Below are positions 25,824 through 33,556 of a stretch of 64,000 nucleotides of DNA, piece after piece (within the stretch, counting starts at the first letter, position 1; each line of letters opens with the position of its first letter). Under the pieces are notes generated by a model. The model saw only the letters and a program-made list of their open reading frames with translations. It searched no databases and was not told the origin of the DNA. Where the stretch lies: assembly GCF_000772045.1 (NCBI RefSeq), contig NZ_CP009754.1, forward strand, positions 5,828,001 to 5,892,000. The letters run 5' to 3'. This DNA is from Streptomyces sp. CCM_MD2014 (GTDB lineage: Bacteria > Actinomycetota > Actinomycetes > Streptomycetales > Streptomycetaceae). Both the position numbers and the translations under genes were made by a program.

Positions 25824-27644
25824 ATGGACAACAGATCGATCAGGCATTCTCTGATTTTTCGGGCTCTGCTCGCAGCGTCCGTTCTTTCCCTGCCACTGGC
25901 TGTCACTGGTTCCCCCGCTCAAGCTGTCGTAGGGTCCCCGGTCGTCGACAACGACTACACCTTCACCGCCAAGCTGGTCGTTGGCGAACACGCCCGCGGT
26001 TGTTCCGCCGCGCTGGTGTCCAAGGAGTGGCTGCTGAGCGCGGCCAGTTGCTTCGTGGGCGACCCCGCGGCCGGGATCGCCGTCCCCGCTGGCAGGCCCA
26101 AGTCGGAAACGGTCGCGACGCTGGGCGACGGCTCCTCCTCTGTCCCCCGGCAGACCCGCGAGGTAGTCGAGCTTCGGCAGTATGGACAGCGTGACCTGGT
26201 GCTGGCTCGCTTGGCGCAGCCCGTGATCGGCATCGAGCCGGTGACAGTCTCCGCAACAGCGGCCGCGGCTGGGCAGGAACTGACGAGCGTCGGATACGGC
26301 CGCACGGCAGAGGAGTGGGCGCCGGTCAAGCCGCACGCCGGCAGCTTCACCGCCGACGCGGTGGACAACGGCGAAGTGACCGTCAGCGGTAAGGACAACG
26401 CTTCCATCTGTATGGGCGACGCCGGTGGGCCCGTACTTCGAGCAGCCAACGGCAAGCCCGAACTCGTCGCCGTGAGCAGCCGCTCGTACCAGGTCGGCTG
26501 CTATGGCGTGGAGAGCCCGGAAGGTACACCGAACACGGCAGTCGCCACCCGTGTCGACGACGTGCGTGCCTGGATAGCCGACAACGCCAAGCAGACGCCG
26601 GCCCAGGACTACAACGGCGATGGCCGCAGCGACGTGGCCACGTGGTACGACTACGCCGACGGCAGCGACAAGGTGCACCTCTGGGACGGCGGTATGCATG
26701 GCGCCATGCAGCTGCCCACCGTCGCGTACTCGGCCGACGCCGGCACCTGGAACGAGGACGACGCGAAGCTGGTCACCGGTGACTACAACGGTGACGGCCG
26801 CAGCGACATCGGGTTGTTCTACGGCTACTCGGACGGCACGGTGAAGCTGTTCACCAAGAACGCCAAGGCCGACAGCACGTTCGAGGGGTCGGTCGTTTCC
26901 TGGACCGACACCGACTGGACCTGGGGGCGGATGCACCCGTACACCGGCGACTTCAACGGTGACGGCCGCGACGACATAGCCGTGTGGTACGACTACGCCG
27001 ACGGCAGCGACAAGGTCTTCACCTTCCTCTCCAAGGAAGACGGAACCTTCAACAAGCCCTTCACTGCTTGGAGCCGCGCCAGCGGTTGGACCTTCGACCA
27101 CATGAAGGTGTCCACGGGCGACTTCAACGCCGACGGTCGCGACGACCTGGGGCTCATGTACTTCTACGACACCGGAGAGGTGAAGACCATCACCCTTCCC
27201 TCGTTGGAGACCGGGGCCTTCCAGCACGACCAGGTGGAGGGGTGGACCAGCGGCTCCTGGGGATCGGCGGAGCGCACCAGCGTCCAGTCCGGGGACTTCA
27301 ACGGCGACGGCCGCGACGAACTGGCTGCCTGGTACGACTACAGCGACGGCTCGGACGCGGTCATCAGCTTCTCGTCGACTGCCGCGAACGGAGCCCTCAC
27401 CGCGCGCAAGGAGATCTGGCGGGCGGACGCCGGCCGGTACACGCGTGACCACATGCGCGTCGTCGGCGGCGACTACAACGGTGACGGTCGGGACGACCTC
27501 GCCACCCTGTACGGCTACGACGACGGCAGCCTCAAGATGATCACCTGGGCGGCCAATGCGGACGGCACGCTCAACGAGCCGCTGCACGGCGCCGAGAAGA
27601 CGACCGGGTGGAACTACGACCGCGTCAGCGTCTTCATGCGCTGA
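25824..27644 (+). CDS. Secreted trypsin-fold pseudoprotease with FG-GAP repeats (paralogue)
   Basis: 606-aa exported protein with a signal peptide ending SPAQA (~34), a degenerate chymotrypsin-like domain (35-255) and six ~60-residue repeats with DYNGDGRSDV-type loops. As in the paralogue at 18869-20821, the catalytic His is Ser (SAASC, Ser75) and the catalytic Ser is Ala (GDAGGP, Ala200), while Asp124 (RDLVLARL) is kept. The repeats alternate two types, WYDYADGSDKV and YGYSDGTVKL, so a pair may be the structural unit. The ATG at 25824 has a GGAAGAAG site. It is the second gene of a two-gene operon, followed by a terminator. Confidence 0.87.
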   Translation: MDNRSIRHSLIFRALLAASVLSLPLAVTGSPAQAVVGSPVVDNDYTFTAKLVVGEHARGCSAALVSKEWLLSAASCFVGDPAAGIAVPAGRPKSETVATLGDGSSSVPRQTREVVELRQYGQRDLVLARLAQPVIGIEPVTVSATAAAAGQELTSVGYGRTAEEWAPVKPHAGSFTADAVDNGEVTVSGKDNASICMGDAGGPVLRAANGKPELVAVSSRSYQVGCYGVESPEGTPNTAVATRVDDVRAWIADNAKQTPAQDYNGDGRSDVATWYDYADGSDKVHLWDGGMHGAMQLPTVAYSADAGTWNEDDAKLVTGDYNGDGRSDIGLFYGYSDGTVKLFTKNAKADSTFEGSVVSWTDTDWTWGRMHPYTGDFNGDGRDDIAVWYDYADGSDKVFTFLSKEDGTFNKPFTAWSRASGWTFDHMKVSTGDFNADGRDDLGLMYFYDTGEVKTITLPSLETGAFQHDQVEGWTSGSWGSAERTSVQSGDFNGDGRDELAAWYDYSDGSDAVISFSSTAANGALTARKEIWRADAGRYTRDHMRVVGGDYNGDGRDDLATLYGYDDGSLKMITWAANADGTLNEPLHGAEKTTGWNYDRVSVFMR

Positions 27645-27661
27645 CCCACCGGTCGTCCAGG

Positions 27662-27696
27662 ACGGCCGAGCCCGGTACACCACCGGACTCGGCCGT
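27662..27696 (+). terminator. Terminator after FG-GAP pseudoprotease
   Basis: ACGGCCGAGCCCGGT pairs with ACCGGACTCGGCCGT with minor mismatch, 18 nt after the stop. Confidence 0.75.
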
Positions 27697-27844
27697 TCCG
27701 CTCGTCTGGACACGGTCCGACCTCAGGACTGTGCCGCACGGGGCAAGGGCACTACAACCGTTCGACGGTTTTGTGAGTCTTTCATGAGAAGATTGTGGCC
27801 TCGCCGGGGATGCCCCCCTTCCCCGCCGGAAGAGATTACGTGGG

Positions 27845-29866
27845 ATGAAAATAGCCTTCATTGTCAGCAACCTCTGCCACATCGGCGGAGTGGTGAGCGC
27901 CACGCAGAACCTGGCCGGGGCGTTGGCGGAGAAGCACGAAGTCGAGATTGTCTGCCTGCGCAAGTCGCGCGACGAGTCCTACTTCCCGCTCGACGCACGG
28001 GTCAGGGTCAGGGTCCTCACGGACCTGCGTGGCAACTCCCCGGTCTCGGATCTGGACGATCCGTTGATCAAGGTCGCGCCCAAGGTCTACCCGGCGCCGC
28101 CGGACGAGAAGGACCCCTGGATCAGCCGACTCGCCGAGCTCAGGCTCCTTGAGTGGCTTGCGAACACCGACGCCGACGCGGTGATCAGCTCAAACCCTCG
28201 CATCACGGTCATGCTCAGCCATGCGCGCAGGGGACCGCTGCTCCTGGCTCAGGAGCACTCCATGCCGGCCATCTACGCGGAGTGGGAGAAGAAACCGCTC
28301 TTCCGTACCTATCACGGGCTGGACGCCATTACGGCTCTCACTCCGGAAGAGGTTGCGAGCCTGGGCGAGCAGGTCCCCGCCGTACGGAACCGGCTGGAGG
28401 CCATGCCTAACTGCGTCCCGGCCTCCACGCACCGGTCAACCGGTGACAACAGGGTGATCATCGCGGCCGGCCTGCTGAAGGAGAACAAGAACTTCGCCAT
28501 GGCCATCGAGGCGTTCGCGCCGGTGGCCGCCAAGCACCCCGGCTGGAAGCTGCGGATCTACGGCAACGGTTCGGAGAAAGCGAAGCTCCGTCAGCAGATC
28601 GAGGAGCTCGGTCTCTACAACGACGTGCTGCTAATGGGACCGGCCACGCCGGTGTCACCCGAGTTCGCCAAGGGCTCGGTCTTCGTGATGCCGTCCAAGC
28701 GCGAAGCATTCGGCAACGTCATCGTCGAGGCGATGGCTGCGGGTCTGCCGGTCATCAGCACGGACGCCGACCACGGCCCGCGGAACATCATCACTCACGG
28801 TGAAGACGGGTTCGTCGTGCCCAAGGGCGACGTCGCCGCCATGACCAGCGCGATGATGGAGCTCGTAGAGGACGACGAGCGGCGCAGATCAATGGGCCGG
28901 GCCGCGATCCGCAACGCAGAGCGCTTCCACGAGACCGAGAGCCGTGAACGGTTCGAGGCCATTCTGGAGCGCGCTCTTCTGCGCCGTCGCCTGCCCAGCA
29001 GCGCCAATGTCCGTGTGCAGCAGGACGGTTCCCTCTCTTTCACCACCGACCGGATGCCTCTCGGTCTTCCCGGGGCCGAGATCGTCTGCCGCAGGATCAA
29101 CAAGGACGCGGCCGAGCGCCGCTTCCCGTTGTCCCCGGCCGGTGAAGCGCTGGTGCCGTGGAGCGAGGGACTGCCCGAAGGAGAATGGGAGGTGCTCGCC
29201 GGGACCTCGGGTGGCGTGGAGGTGCCTCTGACGGCCGACGGGTTCGGCATCGACACCCGCGACCTGCTGGCCGTGTCGCTGCCGCGCACTACCGGTCCCG
29301 CGCTTTCTCTACTGTTGCCGCACCGTCAGGACGACGGCCGCTTGCGCATCCGCAGCCGGGTCAGGGAGCGGCACGCCGAAGTGGCGCGGCTCCAAGTCGA
29401 CGGGCTTACGCTGCGCATCGTGTCGGCGTTGTGGGGCGCCGCGGCGGATGGCGCCGTGGTCGAGGCGACACGACGCGGAAAGCAGTCGAAGACGCTGTCC
29501 TTCGAGGCGCGGCCGAACGAGGACGGAGCCCTGGTGGCCGTCGTCGACAGTCTGCGTCTGATCAACGAGCACAACGCCAAGGAAGCCATCTGGGACCTGT
29601 GGCTCAGACCGGCCTCCGGCGACGGCCGACTTCCGCTGAGCAAACTGGCCACTGATGTCCTCAGCCCGATGGACGTCTTCACCTACCCGCGGCCTGTCCA
29701 CCGGCCCCCCGTCCCCGCCGTACCCGAACCACCGGCCAAGCGGTTCCGCCGTACGGCAAAGAAGGCGGAGGTGACTTCTGCTGCTACGCAACCCGCGGCG
29801 GCCGTCGAGGTCCGGCCGTACTTCAACAGCGAGGCCCAGCTCTCGGTCAAAACAGTGACCATCTGA
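27845..29866 (+). CDS. GT4-type glycosyltransferase with C-terminal beta-rich extension
   Basis: Retaining GT-B glycosyltransferase, probably for a wall or surface polysaccharide given the adjacent TagF-like genes. The 673-aa protein starts MKIAFIVSNLCHIGGV with the donor-domain loop; the C-terminal Rossmann half has GLLKENKNFAMAIEAF and the EX7E-type signature KREAFGNVIVEAMAAGLPV near residues 285-303. Residues ~390-630 form an extra, probably beta-sandwich region, followed by a Pro/Lys-rich tail. The ATG at 27845 has a GGAAGAG site at moderate distance. It converges on the next gene through a perfect inverted repeat. Sugar and acceptor are unknown. Confidence 0.85.
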   Translation: MKIAFIVSNLCHIGGVVSATQNLAGALAEKHEVEIVCLRKSRDESYFPLDARVRVRVLTDLRGNSPVSDLDDPLIKVAPKVYPAPPDEKDPWISRLAELRLLEWLANTDADAVISSNPRITVMLSHARRGPLLLAQEHSMPAIYAEWEKKPLFRTYHGLDAITALTPEEVASLGEQVPAVRNRLEAMPNCVPASTHRSTGDNRVIIAAGLLKENKNFAMAIEAFAPVAAKHPGWKLRIYGNGSEKAKLRQQIEELGLYNDVLLMGPATPVSPEFAKGSVFVMPSKREAFGNVIVEAMAAGLPVISTDADHGPRNIITHGEDGFVVPKGDVAAMTSAMMELVEDDERRRSMGRAAIRNAERFHETESRERFEAILERALLRRRLPSSANVRVQQDGSLSFTTDRMPLGLPGAEIVCRRINKDAAERRFPLSPAGEALVPWSEGLPEGEWEVLAGTSGGVEVPLTADGFGIDTRDLLAVSLPRTTGPALSLLLPHRQDDGRLRIRSRVRERHAEVARLQVDGLTLRIVSALWGAAADGAVVEATRRGKQSKTLSFEARPNEDGALVAVVDSLRLINEHNAKEAIWDLWLRPASGDGRLPLSKLATDVLSPMDVFTYPRPVHRPPVPAVPEPPAKRFRRTAKKAEVTSAATQPAAAVEVRPYFNSEAQLSVKTVTI

Positions 29867-29867
29867 A

Positions 29868-29919
29868 ACGTACGGGAGGGGGCAGGCCAGCCATGGGCGG
29901 CCTGCCCCCTCCCGTACGT
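29868..29919. terminator. Perfect 21-bp bidirectional terminator
   Basis: The arm starting ACGTACGGGAGGGGGCAGG (29868-29888) has an exact complement at 29899-29919 around a 10-nt loop, between convergent glycosyltransferase genes. Confidence 0.92.
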
Positions 29920-29924
29920 GTGGT

Positions 29925-32900
29925 TCAGATCTTGCGGTCGAACCGGCGCGCCTGTTCGAACATCAGGTCCGCGACGCGACCGGCGGCGTGGCCGTCGTCC
30001 AGGTCACAGAACAGCCTGTGGAACTCCTCGTACTCCGCCCGGTACTTCTCCGACACGGTGTCGATGTCCCTGATGGCGTCGATGAGTTCCCCGGAAGTGG
30101 GGATCAGCGGGCCGGGAGCGTCGTGTTCGAAGTCGAAGTAGAAGCCACGCAGCCGGTCCCGGTAGTGCTCCAGGTCGTAGGTGAAGAAGAGCATCGGCCG
30201 GCGCAGGTGGGCGTAGTCGAACATCACGGACGAGTAGTCGGTGATCATCAGATCCGCTGCGAGGTACAGATCCGCGATGTCCGGGTACTCCGAGACGTCG
30301 AAGACGAAGCCGTTGCCCGCGCCGGGGATGCTGTCCACGACGTTCGAGTGCCTGCGGATCATCAGCACGTGGTCGTCGCCGAGCCGCCGCCGTGCTTCTT
30401 CGAGGTCGAGACGGAGTTCGAACTTGAACTGGCCCCGACGGTGCGAGAGATCGTCACGCCACGTAGGTGCGTACAGGACGACCTTCTTGCCTTCGGGGAG
30501 CCCGATCCGCCTTCTGATCTCGGCGGCCTGCTCCTCACGGTCCGAGGCGTAGAGGTAATCGTTGCGGGGGTAGCCCGTCTCGACGATTTCGCCGTCGTAG
30601 GCCATGGCCCGCTTGAGGATCGGGGTGCTGAAGCGGTTGGAAGAGACCAGCATGGACCAGTTGGCCGCCTCCTGCTTGAGCTGCTCGTGATAGTCCGGGT
30701 TGAACTTCGGAGCGGCGATGTCGAGGCCGATCTTCTTCAGCATGGTGCCGTGCCACGTCTGCACGACCACCTGCTCCGGCCGGCGCTCGATCCAGTGCGG
30801 CAGATGCGCGTTGGTCACGATGTAACGGCAGCGAGCCAGCGCGTCGTACCATTCGGTGCTCTGGAAACGCACCGGTTTGACCGTGGACGGCAGTTCCACC
30901 TGGCCGTCGCGTACCAGCCACAGGTGCTCAACGTCCGCGCCCCGGCGCAGCAGTTCCTCGTGCATCGCCCGAGGGCTGTCGGAGTACTGCTTGCCGTTGT
31001 AGCTGATGTAGAGGACGGCCTCGCGCAGTGGCTTGCTGCGGCCCGCCATGTATACCTCGCGCTTCAAACGCTCCTGGTGGTAGGCGCCGCGTTCCTCCAT
31101 GGTGAGGTCCGGCAGGCAGTGCAGCTGCGGGTGGTCGAACCAGCGAGCCTCGAAGTCGTACTGCCGTCCGTCCTGCTCGCCGGATACCGGCAGTGTGGAG
31201 CTGGCATGCCGGTCGAGGACGCAGGGCATGTCCGGACCGTCGTCCGACGATCGCAGGAAGAGGTTCCAACGGCCGGTCTTGAGCGGCAGCTTCTTTGAGG
31301 CGCCGGACATGCGGGACGGCGTGAAGTGGGCCTCGAAGTGTCCACTTGAGTCGGTCGTCAAGGGGACGAGCTTCTCGTCGAAGTAGTCACGGGCCTTGAC
31401 CAGGAAGGTCCAGCCACTGACATCCCGAGGGGCCTCGCCGTACACGGAGAAACGGCCGTCTGCCCAGCGAACATCCGTGATGCGGGCACGCAGGGAGCGG
31501 CTGGAGAACTTCAGGTAGCCGGTGTTTCCGGCCAGCACTGAGAGTTCGAAGCGGTCGACGGCCTCTCCCAGCGAAAGGGGCAACCGGATCTGGAGATCCG
31601 GAAGGCTGTCCGCCATCACGGTGCCGAACTTCCGCGTGCGGCCGGCCTGGTCCGTGGCCACCAACTGCGTCGACCAGTTGCGCTGGGCCGCCTGAGCGGG
31701 GTCGGCACCGCCGCTGGACACATCGGTTCCGGTCGCGTCGATGTGCTCGGGCAGCAGCGCGACGTCCTGCAGCGGAACGCGAACACGGAACGGCGTCCGC
31801 TCGCCCAGGGACGGGCTCAGTTCCGCTTCGTAGTCGAGACGTTCGCCGCTCTTGCGGTTGGTCACGGTCAGGGAGAGCGTTTCGTCCTTCGCCAGGGGGA
31901 CGCGTATCTCGCCTTCCAGCTCAAGGAGGTCGTCGATCTGGCGACGCGCGGTGATGAGGGCGCGAACCCGCTCGACACGCAGCTTGAGGGAGCCCGTGGC
32001 AGTGCTGGGCAGCAGGCGGAAGTCGTCGTCCAGCCACTGATAGGTGGCGTGGTTCTGGGCGGCGGCCCCACTGGTGTGGATCGCCCGCTTACGCACCAGG
32101 CCCGAGGCGGCGATGCCTATGCCCAGGTGCCAGGTGCCCTCCTGCCAGGTCTTGCCGCGCCGCAGCTTGGCCGGGTCCAGCTCGTACTCCCAGCCTGCCC
32201 AGTCGTAGTTGTACTGCCGCTGCCCGGACAGCGTCGTGCACTCGGGGGCGTGCACGTTGCGCAGGGGCAGGACGGTGCGCTTGCGCGAGCCGTCCTTCTT
32301 GATCGCCAGGACCTTGACGGCACTGCGCGCGGAGGACTGGTCCACGCGGTTGATCCACGCGTGACCGGCGATACGCAACTTGCCGTCGCGCCACTCCAGC
32401 TCACGCAGCGGGGCGGTGGCCTTCATGTCGCGGTCGATGCGCAGCGCGCGCTTGGGCAGCCGGACTGAGCTGTTCTCCAGCGCCGAGAACGCGGCGTACT
32501 TGCGCAGCAGGCCCTCGATGCGGACGCGGTCGCCGCGCCGCTCGGACTCGAAGAGGTCGAGCAGTTCGGTGAGAGCGTGCTTACGGACGAGCAGCCACTT
32601 GACTCGGGCCGGTGTGGGCAGCTCCATCACCAGAGCCGGGTCGACCTGGTCGAGGTAGGAGTTGACCACTCGGAAGAACTCGGTGTGGAACTCTTCGTCA
32701 CCTTGAGGCAGCACGTTGAGGAAGATCCGCAAGTCACCGGAGAGCGCGGTGCGGTCGTACTCGCGCTTCAGCTCGGCCGCGGCCGGCTCCGGGCGCTTGC
32801 CGAAGAAGCGGCTGACGGACTCCACGGCGGCCGTGCGGTCGCGGACGGCCTTCGGTTCCGCACGGCGCTGCGTGATGGACGGGGCGGCCTCACCGTCCCG

Positions 32901-33533
32901 CAGCCGCCAGTAGTAGGTCGGCGCGCTGATGACGTCGACCGACTTCGCCAGGAACTGGGCCGGGACGATCACCGGGGTGTCCTCGTACAGGACACCCTCC
33001 GGGAAGCGGAAGTCGTGCTTCTCCCAGAAGTCCCTGCGGAAGATCTTGTTGCAGGCTATTCGGTCGGTCAACAGACGCAGGTCTCGCGAGACGTGCGTGC
33101 CCTGGACGGCACCGCGCGACAGGATGCGGTGCATCGGCGACTGCCAGATTTTGCTGCTGTTGATGTGCAGTACGTTGCCGGTGGCGAAGTCGGAGCCGCT
33201 CGCGTCCAGGCTCGCCAGCATCAGGCGGTAGGCATCCGACGGGATGATGTCGTCACTGTCGACGAAGGCGATGAACTCGCTCTCTGGCGAGAGATGTTCC
33301 AGGCCCGTGTTGCGCGCAGCGCCCAGACCACCGTTCTCCCGCCGTATGAGCCGGAACCGTGAGTCCTGTGCGGCGAACTCCTCGGCTATGTCGGCGGAGC
33401 CGTCGGGGGAGCCGTCGTCGACCATGACGACTTCCAGGTCCGGCATGGTCTGCGCCGCGAGTGAGTTCAGACACGCGGACAGATAGCGTTCTACGTTGTA
33501 GATGGGGACGATGACACTGAGCCGAGGGGCCAT
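29925..33533 (-). CDS. Bifunctional GT2 glycosyltransferase / CDP-glycerol glycerophosphotransferase
   Basis: Large (1202 aa) wall-glycopolymer enzyme. The GT2 domain (1-230) has SVIVPIYNVERYL, VDDGSPDGS and AFVDSDD (DXD). The middle (about 370-830) looks beta-sandwich-like and is not recognised. The C-terminal TagF/TarL-type domain (about 840-1190) has VVQTWHGTMLKKIGLD with the catalytic-type His, LYAPTWRDD, and TDYSSVMFDYAHLRRP for CDP-glycerol binding. It probably adds a sugar and a glycerol-phosphate-like unit to a teichoic-acid-like polymer. The ATG at 33533 has AAAGGAG. It lies 23 nt downstream of the next homologue on the same strand, so both form an operon. Confidence 0.9.
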   Translation of the reverse strand: MAPRLSVIVPIYNVERYLSACLNSLAAQTMPDLEVVMVDDGSPDGSADIAEEFAAQDSRFRLIRRENGGLGAARNTGLEHLSPESEFIAFVDSDDIIPSDAYRLMLASLDASGSDFATGNVLHINSSKIWQSPMHRILSRGAVQGTHVSRDLRLLTDRIACNKIFRRDFWEKHDFRFPEGVLYEDTPVIVPAQFLAKSVDVISAPTYYWRLRDGEAAPSITQRRAEPKAVRDRTAAVESVSRFFGKRPEPAAAELKREYDRTALSGDLRIFLNVLPQGDEEFHTEFFRVVNSYLDQVDPALVMELPTPARVKWLLVRKHALTELLDLFESERRGDRVRIEGLLRKYAAFSALENSSVRLPKRALRIDRDMKATAPLRELEWRDGKLRIAGHAWINRVDQSSARSAVKVLAIKKDGSRKRTVLPLRNVHAPECTTLSGQRQYNYDWAGWEYELDPAKLRRGKTWQEGTWHLGIGIAASGLVRKRAIHTSGAAAQNHATYQWLDDDFRLLPSTATGSLKLRVERVRALITARRQIDDLLELEGEIRVPLAKDETLSLTVTNRKSGERLDYEAELSPSLGERTPFRVRVPLQDVALLPEHIDATGTDVSSGGADPAQAAQRNWSTQLVATDQAGRTRKFGTVMADSLPDLQIRLPLSLGEAVDRFELSVLAGNTGYLKFSSRSLRARITDVRWADGRFSVYGEAPRDVSGWTFLVKARDYFDEKLVPLTTDSSGHFEAHFTPSRMSGASKKLPLKTGRWNLFLRSSDDGPDMPCVLDRHASSTLPVSGEQDGRQYDFEARWFDHPQLHCLPDLTMEERGAYHQERLKREVYMAGRSKPLREAVLYISYNGKQYSDSPRAMHEELLRRGADVEHLWLVRDGQVELPSTVKPVRFQSTEWYDALARCRYIVTNAHLPHWIERRPEQVVVQTWHGTMLKKIGLDIAAPKFNPDYHEQLKQEAANWSMLVSSNRFSTPILKRAMAYDGEIVETGYPRNDYLYASDREEQAAEIRRRIGLPEGKKVVLYAPTWRDDLSHRRGQFKFELRLDLEEARRRLGDDHVLMIRRHSNVVDSIPGAGNGFVFDVSEYPDIADLYLAADLMITDYSSVMFDYAHLRRPMLFFTYDLEHYRDRLRGFYFDFEHDAPGPLIPTSGELIDAIRDIDTVSEKYRAEYEEFHRLFCDLDDGHAAGRVADLMFEQARRFDRKI

Positions 33534-33556
33534 GGCTTGGTGGTCTCCTTTCGGGG

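Noticed and set aside
18869-27644. Active trypsin-like serine proteases
   Set aside because: The fold is recognisable, but both proteins lack the catalytic His and Ser, so calling them active proteases would be wrong.
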